This document shows, one piece after another, positions 25,942-34,011 of a stretch of 64,000 bases of DNA (position 1 is the stretch's first letter; each line of letters opens with the position of its first letter). A model generated the notes under the pieces. The model searched no databases. It worked only from the letters and a program-made list of their open reading frames with translations, and was not told the DNA's origin. The stretch comes from Paraburkholderia solisilvae (lineage in GTDB: Bacteria > Pseudomonadota > Gammaproteobacteria > Burkholderiales > Burkholderiaceae). A program made the position numbers and the translations under genes. The stretch covers positions 186,001-250,000 of the forward strand of contig NZ_CADIKF010000001.1 of the NCBI RefSeq assembly GCF_902859875.1, in the 5' to 3' direction.

Positions 25942-28358
25942 GCGGGCACTCCTTTCGCAACATCCGCACGCGCGGCGGCGGCCTGCGCAATCGCTTCGAG
26001 CACCGCGCGCGGCGAGATCGGCAGGCGCGTGACTTCGGCGCCGAGCGGGCGCAGCGCATCGTTGACCGCGTTCGCGAGCGCCGCGGTCGAGCCGATCGCG
26101 CCGGATTCGCCGATGCCTTTCTGGCCGAACTCGGTATAGGGAGCCGGCGTTTCCATATGCTCGATACGGATCGGCGGCACTTCGGTCGCGCCGGGCAGCA
26201 GATAGTCGGCGAGCGTCGAGGCCAGCGGCTGGCCGTCTTCGCTGTACGGCATCGCTTCGTAGAGCGCGGTGCCGATGCCTTGCGCCGCGCCGCCATACAC
26301 CTGGCCGTCGACCACCATCGGATTGATCAGCACGCCGCCGTCTTCGACAATCACGTAATCGAGAATCTCGGTCAGCCCAAGCGCGGTATCGACGGCGACG
26401 ACGACCGCATGGCACGCGTAGCTGAACGTGCCGGTGTCGCGCTTCGCCTGATAGCTGGTCGCGACCTCGAGGCCGCGCGGATCGACGTCGGGCGGCAGCA
26501 GCTGCGGTTTCAGGTACCACGTGTGCGCGATCTGCCCGAGCGTGCAGCGTGCGCCATCGGGGCCGACGGCCGCGCCTTGCTGCCACGTCACGTTATCGAC
26601 CGGCGCTTTGAGCAGCCACGCACCGATTTTCAGCAGGCGTTCCTTCAGTTCCTTCGCTGCCTGCCCAACCGCGCCGCCGGCCATCACGATCGAGCGCGAA
26701 CCCCAGGTGCCGGTCGAGTACGGCGTGACGCCGGTATCGCCGAGCACGACGCGCACGCGGTCCGTGTCGATGCCGAGCACGTCGTGCGCGATCTGCGCGA
26801 GCGTCGTCTCCATGCTCTGGCCGTGCGAGTGAACGCCCGCGCGCACTTCGAGCACGCCGTCGGGCGTGAGGCGCAGCACCGCGGGCTCGCGGCCCGGCAC
26901 CATCGGAATGCCCCAGCCGTGATAGACGGAGGTGCCGTGCGCCCCCTGTTCGCAGAACACCGCGATGCCGAAGCCGATGCGGCGTCCATCGGGTTCGCCG
27001 CGTCGCTGTCGCGCGCGCACCGCGGGCAGATCGATGGCCGCGACCGCGCGGCGCACCGCTTCCGGATAATTGCCGCTGTCGAAGTGCTTGTTCGTGATGT
27101 TGTCGAACGGCATTTCATGCGGCTCGACGAGATTGCGCAGCCGCACTTCATGCGGTTCGAGGCCGGCGGCCACCGCGATCGCGTCCATCATCGTTTCGAT
27201 CGCGTAGCAGACGCCGGTGCGCGCGACGCCGCGATACGGCAGGATCGGCGGCTTGTTGGTCGCGACCGACCAGGTGCGGCAGCGGTAACGGTCCATCTTG
27301 TACGGCCCGGGCAGAATGCTGCCGACCTGCGCCGCTTCGAGGCACGCGGAAAACGGATACGACGAATACGCGCCGGAATCGACGGTCGCTTCGCATTCGA
27401 CGGCGATCAGACGCCCGTCGCGCGCCGCATAGGCGGTGATGTCGTAGTCGTGCTCGCGGCAGTTGGCGTTCGCGGTCAATTGCTCGCGGCGGTCTTCGAG
27501 CCAGCGGACCGGCCGCTCGAGCCGCATCGCCAGCCAGCCGCAGCACACTTCCTCGGGCAGCAGAATGCCCTTGTAGCCGAAGCCGCCGCCGACGTCCGGC
27601 GCGATCACGCGCAGTTGCCCTTCGTCGAGGCCGAGGCACTGTGCGAGGCCCGTGCGGTTGATATGCGGCATCTGCGCGGACGTGTACACGACTAACTGCG
27701 CGAGGCGCTTGTCCCAATGCGCGACGACGCCGCGGCCTTCCATCGGCGCCATGCTCTGGCGCGATGTGCGCAGCGTGCGCTGTACGCGAATCGGCGCGTT
27801 TTTGCGGATTTCGTCGAGGTCGGTCTCGCTTGCCGTGGCCGCCGCGACATCGACGAAGGTTTCGAGAAAGACGTTGTCGCCCCAATGGTCGTGCACGAGC
27901 GTGGCGCCTTCGCGACGCGCGTCCAGCATATCGACGACGGCCGGCAGCTCCTCGAAGTCGACGAATACCTGCGCGGCGATATCTTCCGCTTCGGCGCGCG
28001 TCGCGGCGACACACATCGCGATCATCTCGCCGACCTGACGGACCTTGCCGCGCGCGAGCACCGGCTGTTCCGACGACTTGAACCCCGGCAGCGCCGAGTT
28101 CGCGACGATCGGCTGCACGCCGTCGAGATCGCCGTGCGTGTAGACCGCGTGTTCAAGTCCCGCCGGCTTTTCGATGCCGACGATATGGCCGTGTGCGATC
28201 GGGCTGCGCACGAACGCGACGTCGAGCATGCCGACCATGCGGATATTGCCGACGTATTCGCCGCGCCCGTGCATGAAGCGCGCGTCTTCCTTGCGTGTGA
28301 GCGACGCGCCGATGCCTTGCGGGCGGTCGGGCGGCTGCGGTGAGGGGCGTTTGATCAT
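25938..28358 (-). CDS. molybdenum hydroxylase, large molybdopterin subunit (CoxL-like, not CO dehydrogenase)
   Basis: An 806-residue aldehyde-oxidase/xanthine-dehydrogenase-type large subunit. It has the a/b hammerhead N-domain, APDVGGGFGYKG (253-264) of the molybdopterin site, PYRGVAR (374-380) and the catalytic base Glu751 in GQKGIGESG. Form I CO dehydrogenases carry AYXCSFR at the position of PYRGVAR; its absence argues for hydroxylation of an aldehyde or N-heterocycle. Compared with the more common AYRGAGR of form II enzymes, the first residue is Pro and Gly is replaced by Val. GAGGAA lies eight bases before ATG 28358. It is first in a tightly packed run through CoxM, CoxS, CoxG, DUF1116, HpxZ-like and amidase genes. 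Confidence 0.93.
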   Translation of the reverse strand: MIKRPSPQPPDRPQGIGASLTRKEDARFMHGRGEYVGNIRMVGMLDVAFVRSPIAHGHIVGIEKPAGLEHAVYTHGDLDGVQPIVANSALPGFKSSEQPVLARGKVRQVGEMIAMCVAATRAEAEDIAAQVFVDFEELPAVVDMLDARREGATLVHDHWGDNVFLETFVDVAAATASETDLDEIRKNAPIRVQRTLRTSRQSMAPMEGRGVVAHWDKRLAQLVVYTSAQMPHINRTGLAQCLGLDEGQLRVIAPDVGGGFGYKGILLPEEVCCGWLAMRLERPVRWLEDRREQLTANANCREHDYDITAYAARDGRLIAVECEATVDSGAYSSYPFSACLEAAQVGSILPGPYKMDRYRCRTWSVATNKPPILPYRGVARTGVCYAIETMMDAIAVAAGLEPHEVRLRNLVEPHEMPFDNITNKHFDSGNYPEAVRRAVAAIDLPAVRARQRRGEPDGRRIGFGIAVFCEQGAHGTSVYHGWGIPMVPGREPAVLRLTPDGVLEVRAGVHSHGQSMETTLAQIAHDVLGIDTDRVRVVLGDTGVTPYSTGTWGSRSIVMAGGAVGQAAKELKERLLKIGAWLLKAPVDNVTWQQGAAVGPDGARCTLGQIAHTWYLKPQLLPPDVDPRGLEVATSYQAKRDTGTFSYACHAVVVAVDTALGLTEILDYVIVEDGGVLINPMVVDGQVYGGAAQGIGTALYEAMPYSEDGQPLASTLADYLLPGATEVPPIRIEHMETPAPYTEFGQKGIGESGAIGSTAALANAVNDALRPLGAEVTRLPISPRAVLEAIAQAAAARADVAKGVPA

Positions 28359-28416
28359 TTGCGGAATTCCTCGCGGCGTGGCATGGCGTGGCGTGAACAC
28401 TTCGCCGGAGCGCCGC

Positions 28417-29682
28417 TCAAGCGGCCCGCGCGAGCGGCAGGCTCGGCGAGTTCGCGTCGTAGCGCACGCCGTCGCGTACGCACAGCACCGGCGAGAGCAT
28501 GCGGTCGGTGACGATTTGCGTGCCTTCGTTGTCTTCCAGCACCCAGCGGCCGCGCCGGTCGTCGAGCACGCTGATGTCCGCGACGCCGCCCACTTTCAGC
28601 GTGCCGAGTTCGCCTGCCATGCCGATCATCTTTGCCGCGTTCGACGTGACCATTCGCACCACGTGGTCGAGCGGCAGGCCGAGCGCGAGCATGCTGGTCA
28701 TCGCGCTGACGAGGCTGAACTGCGTGCGGCCGAGGAACGAGTGCTCTTCGTCCGGGTGACTGTCCGGCGTGCCGGCCGGCGCGGGCAGATGCGTGTTGTA
28801 GCCGTGCATGTCCGCGCCGAGCGTATCGGGCACGACGCCCGCGTCGAGCACGACGCGCGCGGTCTTGAAGCTGAAGTGCGAACCATGGCCGACGTCGACC
28901 TTCAGGCCGCGCGCAATCGCTTCCGGCACGAGCGGATGCAGCTTGCCGTTTTCTTCGACGAAGCCGCCCGGATGGCGGCTGAACGGGTGCGCGAGAATAT
29001 CGCCGGGCTTCAGCGTGTCGACGACCTGGTTGAAGATCGAGTCCGGATTGACCGGCAGGCCGCCGCGTTGCGGCTTCGGCCACAGTTGCCCGAAGTGGAT
29101 GTAGACCGGCAGTTGCGCGTCGCGGCCGATCTGCGCGGCGATCTTCATCACGTCGAGCCCCCAGCGCGCGAAGCCGCCGATCTCGGCATGCGCCTTCACG
29201 CCCTTCACGAGGTCGGTATTCGCGTGCGCGGCCTTGACGGTCGCCGCGGCATCGAGGCATTCAGGCCGATAAAGCTCCGGGTAATAGTGCCCTTCGAGGC
29301 CGCCGACGATATACGCGGAAATAAACGCGAGCACGCGCGTCTTCGACGGCTGCGCGATGAAATGCCGGAACCCCGGAACCGTGATGCAGCTCGGGCCGCC
29401 CTGATCGACCAGCGTCGTGACGCCGGAGCGCACGCCGCACATATCCGGGTTCAGTCCGAAACGGCCGGTCACATACTGATAAACGTGCGCATGCGTATCG
29501 ATCAGGCCCGGCAGCACGAGCTTGTCCTCGCAGTCGACGATCTCGGTGATCGGTGCGGTGGCGGCGAGATCCGGGCCGATCGCGGCAATGCGCGGGCCGT
29601 CGACGAGGATGTCGAGGATCGCGTCGACGCCGGCTGCGGGATCGATCACACGGCCGCCTTTCAGGAGAACCTGGGTCATCAT
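28417..29682 (-). CDS. dihydroorotase-like amidohydrolase
   Basis: A 421-residue amidohydrolase-superfamily metalloenzyme. Visible are GLIDTHAHVYQ (the HxH metal ligands), KGVKAHAEIGG, VYIHFGQ, DILAHPFSRHPGG and the late Asp in TLGADMHGYN. The composite end domain has VGGVADISVLDD. It resembles the amidohydrolase/deacetylase group related to dihydroorotase and enamidase, which open cyclic amides or act on N-acyl groups. ATG 29682 is chosen over longer starts because the fold begins at MTQVLLKGGRVIDP; the ribosome site is weak. It lies 58 bp upstream of the Mo hydroxylase on the same strand and probably leads the operon. It likely opens the ring of the hydroxylated heterocycle. Confidence 0.87.
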   Translation of the reverse strand: MMTQVLLKGGRVIDPAAGVDAILDILVDGPRIAAIGPDLAATAPITEIVDCEDKLVLPGLIDTHAHVYQYVTGRFGLNPDMCGVRSGVTTLVDQGGPSCITVPGFRHFIAQPSKTRVLAFISAYIVGGLEGHYYPELYRPECLDAAATVKAAHANTDLVKGVKAHAEIGGFARWGLDVMKIAAQIGRDAQLPVYIHFGQLWPKPQRGGLPVNPDSIFNQVVDTLKPGDILAHPFSRHPGGFVEENGKLHPLVPEAIARGLKVDVGHGSHFSFKTARVVLDAGVVPDTLGADMHGYNTHLPAPAGTPDSHPDEEHSFLGRTQFSLVSAMTSMLALGLPLDHVVRMVTSNAAKMIGMAGELGTLKVGGVADISVLDDRRGRWVLEDNEGTQIVTDRMLSPVLCVRDGVRYDANSPSLPLARAA

Positions 29683-29715
29683 AGGTAACGGGGTCGGTAG
29701 GGGGTCTGGGAAAAT

Positions 29716-29727
29716 GCGTGGTGTACC
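29716..29727. promoter_or_regulatory. candidate operator copy 1 (GCGTGGTGTACC)
   Basis: Exact 12-mer shared with 29914-29925, containing the dyad-like GGT-GT-ACC core. It lies 34 bp upstream of the amidohydrolase start, a suitable place to repress the catabolic operon. MarR 2 is the natural candidate protein. Confidence 0.5.
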
Positions 29728-29913
29728 GCAAATACCGTGCCGGTCGATGAGCAGATTGCACCTGGTGCGCCGTTGACGGTGCCGGCGCGGGCCGCGCGCA
29801 GGTTGCACGGCAATTGCATGCGTTCGGGTTGGCGCGCGCGTATGCACAGCGGTCATGCGTGTGCGGTGCGCGCGTGCACCGGATCAACGCGTGGCGCATG
29901 ATTGTGGTGAATA

Positions 29914-29925
29914 GCGTGGTGTACC
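29914..29925. promoter_or_regulatory. candidate operator copy 2 (GCGTGGTGTACC)
   Basis: Second exact copy of the 12-mer, 108 bp upstream of the MarR 2 start and next to an AT-rich stretch likely to hold its promoter. Paired copies near both divergent genes fit autoregulation. Confidence 0.5.
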
Positions 29926-30032
29926 CCGATTATTTTCCGCGCTGTGCTTTCGTTAGAATGCAGTCCGTCCAGTCATGCAGCGATTCGCACGACGTGGCCA
30001 TGCGGCCGCGCGTTCGCGAGGGAAAGCAACCT

Positions 30033-30560
30033 ATGTCGACCACCATCAACGATGAAACCGCCACGCGCTCGGTGCGCGAAGAACTGCGTGCATGGCAGGC
30101 GCGCTCGCCGCTCTTTAGCCGGCCGGGCTTTCTGATTCGCCGCATGCATCAGATTCACGGTTTTCTGTTCGCCGAAGAAACGGCTGACTTCGACGTCACG
30201 CCGGTGCAATACAGCTTGCTGACCGCGCTCGATGCGCTCGGCGAAATCGATCAGAACTCGCTTGCGGTCGAAATCGGGCTCGAGCGGTCGAGCGTGGCGG
30301 AAGTGATGCCGCGTTTGCAGGGACGCGGGCTGATCGAGCGCCGCCAGGCGGACTATGACCGGCGCGTGAAGCTCGTCAAGCTGACGCGGCAGGGCAAGCG
30401 CCTCGTCGCGAAGATGGCGCCCGCGGTGCAGCGCGCGCATGACCGCACGATCGAACATCTGCCGCCCGCCGAGCGCGATCTGTTTATGCTGCAACTGATC
30501 CGGCTCGTCGAAGCGACCAATGACAACAGCGTGGTGCCGTTCCGCTTGCCTCAAGATTGA
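30033..30560 (+). CDS. MarR-family transcriptional regulator, second copy
   Basis: A 175-residue MarR protein with RPGFLIRRMHQIHGFLFAEE, DVTPVQYSLLTALDALG, the winged helix NSLAVEIGLERSSVAEVMPRLQGRGLIERR and the wing ADYDRRVKLVKLT. GAGGGAA precedes ATG 30033. It shares most of its N-terminal half and organisation with the MarR protein at 20149. Divergence from the amidohydrolase/Mo-hydroxylase operon points to it as the pathway regulator, and it probably binds a pathway compound. Whether the two MarR proteins heterodimerise or see different ligands is unknown. Confidence 0.92.
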   Translation: MSTTINDETATRSVREELRAWQARSPLFSRPGFLIRRMHQIHGFLFAEETADFDVTPVQYSLLTALDALGEIDQNSLAVEIGLERSSVAEVMPRLQGRGLIERRQADYDRRVKLVKLTRQGKRLVAKMAPAVQRAHDRTIEHLPPAERDLFMLQLIRLVEATNDNSVVPFRLPQD

Positions 30561-30714
30561 GCGGCGATGGTGCGCATGGATTGCGTGCGCGGACGGGGCG
30601 GGGCGGCCCGGCACGGCCGTGGTGCCCGCCATGCTGACGTGTGTCGCGCGCGTGCCGTGCGCGGGCCGCGTGCCGCCATTGCGGTATCCGCGCGGTGGCT
30701 GACCGTACTTCCCG

Positions 30715-31428
30715 TTACGCGAGTACCTTGAACTCCACTTCGACCGGGTTCAGTGCATTGATCGGCACGATATCCTGCGGGCACGCCGAGAACACGACCA
30801 CGCAATCCATTACCGCCTTGATGTCCACATAGTCGCCGGCCTTCGATACCGGCGGCAGCCACTCGATCGAATAGTCGGACTTCACCGGAATGTTCATCCA
30901 CAGATTGAACGGCTGCGGCACTTCGCGGGCACGCAGGCCGATCGCCTTCAGCGCGAGCCGCATGTTGTCCGCGCAGTTGTCGTGATAGCCGGTCACGCCG
31001 AAATTCTTGTAGCGGTGCAGGTCGCATGCGGCGATCAGCGTGTCGTGCACGCCCGGCGACGTGTCCGCGATGAGTTCGGCGATCGGGCGGCGCTGGTTTG
31101 TCACGAGCGGATCGCCGGGCTGCGGAATCAGCTTGTCGATATACGCGCGCGTGTGCTCGAACGACAGGAACTCGTTCAGATGCGCGGCGTTGAAGATCCA
31201 CGTATCGCAAACCTGCGTGCCATGGGTGTTCGTGACGCGGATCGTCTGGCCGGTTTTCACACGCACCGCGCGGCCGCAGCGCGCCGGAACCGTATACGTG
31301 CGGCCGGGTTCGGGTGTGCCGTCGGCCGAAATCGGCTCGTGCAGCGTGGCGTTTTCGCCGAGCGCACTGCCGTTGTCGTCGTGCGCGTGGATCGCGGCTT
31401 CGGTGTGGGAATGGGGGGTGGCGGTCAT
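30715..31428 (-). CDS. DUF1989, urea-carboxylase-associated family protein
   Basis: A 237-residue protein of the DUF1989 family, often encoded with urea amidolyase or urea carboxylase. Family segments include YTVPARCGRAVRVKTGQTIRV, NTHGTQVCDTWIFNA, FLSFEHTRAYIDKLIPQPGD, HDTLIAACDLHRYKNFG and PFNLWMNIPV. The conserved Cys residues (CDTW, AACD) and His could form a metal site. AAGGA lies seven bases before ATG 31428. It is 77 bp downstream of an M20 hydrolase and on the same strand, so it is likely co-transcribed. Its activity is not established; the context is nitrogen release from ureido compounds. Confidence 0.9.
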   Translation of the reverse strand: MTATPHSHTEAAIHAHDDNGSALGENATLHEPISADGTPEPGRTYTVPARCGRAVRVKTGQTIRVTNTHGTQVCDTWIFNAAHLNEFLSFEHTRAYIDKLIPQPGDPLVTNQRRPIAELIADTSPGVHDTLIAACDLHRYKNFGVTGYHDNCADNMRLALKAIGLRAREVPQPFNLWMNIPVKSDYSIEWLPPVSKAGDYVDIKAVMDCVVVFSACPQDIVPINALNPVEVEFKVLA

Positions 31429-31505
31429 CGCGGGGTCCTTGGGGTCGGGTAGCGGGGCGGAAAAGCGGGCTCGCTCATATGGGTGGTCGACTGGCAGCGA
31501 GTGGC

Positions 31506-32777
31506 TCAGCGCGCTTCGTTGCATAGCTCGACGAGGCAGTGCGCCAGCGCGCGCGTGCCGAGCACGAGGTCGGCGTCGTCGGTCGCTTCGAGCGGGTTGT
31601 GGCTGATGCCGCCGCGGCTGGGCACGAAGATCATCGCGGTCGCGCAAACCTTCGCGAGATGCAGCGCGTCGTGAAACGCGCCGGAGACGATTGGCTGGGA
31701 GCGCGCGCCGAGCGCATCGCAGGCCTCGTGCACCCTTGCGATCGCGGTATCGGCGAAATGCACGGGGGCGTGCTCGAACAGCGGTTCCAGACGCACATCG
31801 GCGCCGTGCGGCGCGAGGCAATTCTTGAGCGCCGCATCGAAGCGCGCGAGCACCGCGGGGTCGGGATGACGGAAGTCGACGGTGAAGGTCACCGTCGACG
31901 GAATCGTGTTGATCGAGTTCGGCTCGATGTTCCAGCTGCCGAACGTGATGCGCGCGGCGTCGCCGCCGAGCGCGAGCGCGCATGCTTCGATTGCGCCGCG
32001 CACGCGGACCGCGAGCGTCATCGCGTCGCGCCGCACCGCCATCGGCGTCGTGCCGGCGTGCGCGGCTGCGCCCATGCAGCGCACCGAATGCCAGCGCACG
32101 CCCTGAATACCGGTCACCACGCCGAGCGGTGTATCGGCCAGTTCGAGCAGCGGCCCCTGTTCGATATGCAATTCGATAAACGCATGCGCGTGTTGCGGCG
32201 CGCGCGTATCGAGCGCGGGGAAGGCGGTGCGATGCGCGTCGAGTGTGGCGCCGAACGTGACGCCCGCGGCGTCGCGCACCGTGCGAAAGCCGTCGAGCCG
32301 TGCCGGATCGACGAACGTGCTCGAGCCCATCGCGCCGGGCTGGAAGCGCGAGCCTTCCTCGTTGGTCCAGATCGCGACTTCAAGCGGGCGGCGTGTGCGC
32401 ACGCCCGCGTCGGCGAGCGCCGCGAGACACTCGAAGCCGGCCAGCACGCCGTACGCGCCGTCGAGCCGGCCGCCGGTGGGCTGCGTGTCGATATGGCTGC
32501 CGGTCATCACGGGTGGTAGATCTTCATCGCCGGCGCGGCGGAAAAACAGGTTCGCGCATGCGTCGGTGGTGACGGTGCAGCCGAGCGTTTGCGCGCGCTC
32601 GATCAACGTTCGGCGTGCTTCGATGTCGAGTGCCGATAGCGCGGGGCGATCGACGCCGCCGTCGCTGCGTGCACCGATCGTTGCGAGTGCATCGATCGCG
32701 CCGATCAGGCGCGCGGGGTCGACGTGTTCGGCTGCATGCAATGCGTGGGTCTTGTCATAGGAGGAGGTCATGTTCAT
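31506..32777 (-). CDS. M20 hydrolase, allantoate amidohydrolase/N-carbamoyl amino acid hydrolase type
   Basis: A 423-residue M20 metallohydrolase of the hydantoinase/carbamoylase family. The dinuclear metal set is visible: His95 (TGSHIDTQPTGG), Asp106 (GRLDGAYG), Glu140/Glu141 (WTNEEGSRF), His near 204 (ELHIEQGP) and His near 393 (GGISHNPLEAT). These enzymes hydrolyse N-carbamoyl groups, giving ammonia and carbon dioxide or ureidoglycine from allantoate. Substrate choice among carbamoyl amino acids, ureidopropionate and allantoate is not visible. Lying upstream of the DUF1989 gene, it fits the last steps of a purine- or pyrimidine-like catabolic route. Confidence 0.9.
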   Translation of the reverse strand: MNMTSSYDKTHALHAAEHVDPARLIGAIDALATIGARSDGGVDRPALSALDIEARRTLIERAQTLGCTVTTDACANLFFRRAGDEDLPPVMTGSHIDTQPTGGRLDGAYGVLAGFECLAALADAGVRTRRPLEVAIWTNEEGSRFQPGAMGSSTFVDPARLDGFRTVRDAAGVTFGATLDAHRTAFPALDTRAPQHAHAFIELHIEQGPLLELADTPLGVVTGIQGVRWHSVRCMGAAAHAGTTPMAVRRDAMTLAVRVRGAIEACALALGGDAARITFGSWNIEPNSINTIPSTVTFTVDFRHPDPAVLARFDAALKNCLAPHGADVRLEPLFEHAPVHFADTAIARVHEACDALGARSQPIVSGAFHDALHLAKVCATAMIFVPSRGGISHNPLEATDDADLVLGTRALAHCLVELCNEAR

Positions 32778-33288
32778 CGGTTGTCCGTGCGCGTGCGGCG
32801 CGTGCTGGGTTCGATCCGCTGTTCGACGATTCCGTGGGTGTGCGCTTCACGCATGGTGTCGGTCGATGGCAAGTCCGATGCCGATTCAAGCATAGTGAAG
32901 GGGACACGAATGGTGCAGAAATAGACGAGACGATGGTCGAAGCATGATGCATGCCGGGTTTGGAACATCTGATCTGAAGCGGCGTTGGCGCGAGGCGGCG
33001 CGATGGTGGTGAGCTTTGTGATGAGCCGTGTGTCACGCTTTGTGTCGGGCGCGTGTCGGTCGGGGGACGCGTTTGATGCACCGCGTTCGTGACTGCGAGC
33101 ACGCGTGGTGCACCACGGATGTGAGCGGATGCGCTGGTCACCGGTCGGTGTTCGTTGTTCGCGTCGCAGCATCGGCCTGGCCGCCATCGCCGCATCGCTC
33201 TATCATCATCGTCGCCGCCGTTGTCAAAGATGGCCCCGATAATTTTCGTCTAAGCTGAATCACCCTGATCCAACCATGGAGCGCGTCG
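32778..33288. other. 511-bp divergent intergenic region
   Basis: Short frames here are shadows with no recognisable domain. It separates the M20 hydrolase (minus strand) from a cupin gene (plus strand) and should hold both promoters. I see no clear dyad. Confidence 0.4.
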
Positions 33289-33918
33289 ATGACGAACACG
33301 AAGCGCCGGCGCATCAGCGCCGCACTTGCCGCCGGTGGTCTGCTGCCCGCGGCGCTCAGCGAGGCGGCCGGCGATGCCTTCGCCGGTAGCGCAGCCCCCG
33401 CGCATCCGGTACAGCCGCAGACGCTCAGCTTCGACCCCAACGGCTGGATTCCGAATAACCAGCGGTTGCCGGTGCTCGTGTACCGGTCGGCCGTGCCGTT
33501 GTCGGGTGGCGACCCCGCCGCGTTGTTCGAACAGGCTTTCGCGCGCAACGGCTGGCCGCCGCAATGGCGCAACGGTATCTACGACTTCCATCATTTCCAT
33601 CCGGCCACGCACGAGGTGCTCGGTTTCGCGGGCGGCAGCGCGCGGCTCGTGCTCGGCGGCCCCGCGCCGATCGGGCGCGAGGTGCGGGTCAAGGCGGGCG
33701 ACGTCGTCGTGCTGCCGGCGGGCACCGGTCATTGCAAGCTCGAAGCGAGCGCGGATTTTCTCGTGGTCGGCGCGTATCCGCCGGATGAGGATATCGGTAT
33801 CAGTCGCGTCGGCTTGTCCGCTGCGCAGTTGCACGCGATGCAGCAGGTTCTGTTTCCGGCGTCGGATCCACTGACCGGCCGTGACGGTCCGCTTGCGAAA
33901 TTGTGGCGCGCGGCTTGA
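33289..33918 (+). CDS. exported cupin-like protein, possible Tat substrate
   Basis: A 209-residue protein. The head MTNTKRRRISAALAAGGLLPAALSEAAG has three Arg residues before a moderately hydrophobic core, a Tat-like signal though the consensus phenylalanine is replaced by Ile. The body is a cupin of the YjlB-like type: NGIYDFHHFHPATHEVLGFAGG holds His/Glu ligands, and VKAGDVVVLPAGTGHCKLEAS gives the second motif. GGAG lies seven bases before ATG 33289. YjlB-like cupins are uncharacterised. The gene is convergent with the LLM oxidoreductase downstream. Confidence 0.8.
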   Translation: MTNTKRRRISAALAAGGLLPAALSEAAGDAFAGSAAPAHPVQPQTLSFDPNGWIPNNQRLPVLVYRSAVPLSGGDPAALFEQAFARNGWPPQWRNGIYDFHHFHPATHEVLGFAGGSARLVLGGPAPIGREVRVKAGDVVVLPAGTGHCKLEASADFLVVGAYPPDEDIGISRVGLSAAQLHAMQQVLFPASDPLTGRDGPLAKLWRAA

Positions 33919-34011
33919 CCGGATCGCCGCAGCGGACCTTTCGGCTGACGCGGGCCAGCGATCGCGATGCGGCAGGGCGGTCGGCTGCACGCATCAGTGT
34001 GCCCGCCGTTA

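Larger units (their letters stand above)
29683..30032. other. divergent control region between the amidohydrolase operon and MarR 2
   Basis: 350 bp with no convincing gene. It holds two exact copies of GCGTGGTGTACC listed separately. AT-rich sequence near 29928-29960 could carry the MarR promoter, with TTAGAAT near 29953 as a possible -10. Confidence 0.4.

Noticed and set aside
25926..27695. Antisense frame of 589 residues opposite the Mo large subunit
   Set aside because: Arg/His/Ala-rich mirror of a clear enzyme gene; no independent evidence.
25938..28358. Calling the Mo enzyme a carbon monoxide dehydrogenase
   Set aside because: The AYXCSFR active-site motif of CO dehydrogenase is missing; PYRGVAR is found instead.
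28174..29688. Antisense frame of 504 residues opposite the amidohydrolase
   Set aside because: Composition typical of antisense translation; the opposite strand has clear metal motifs.
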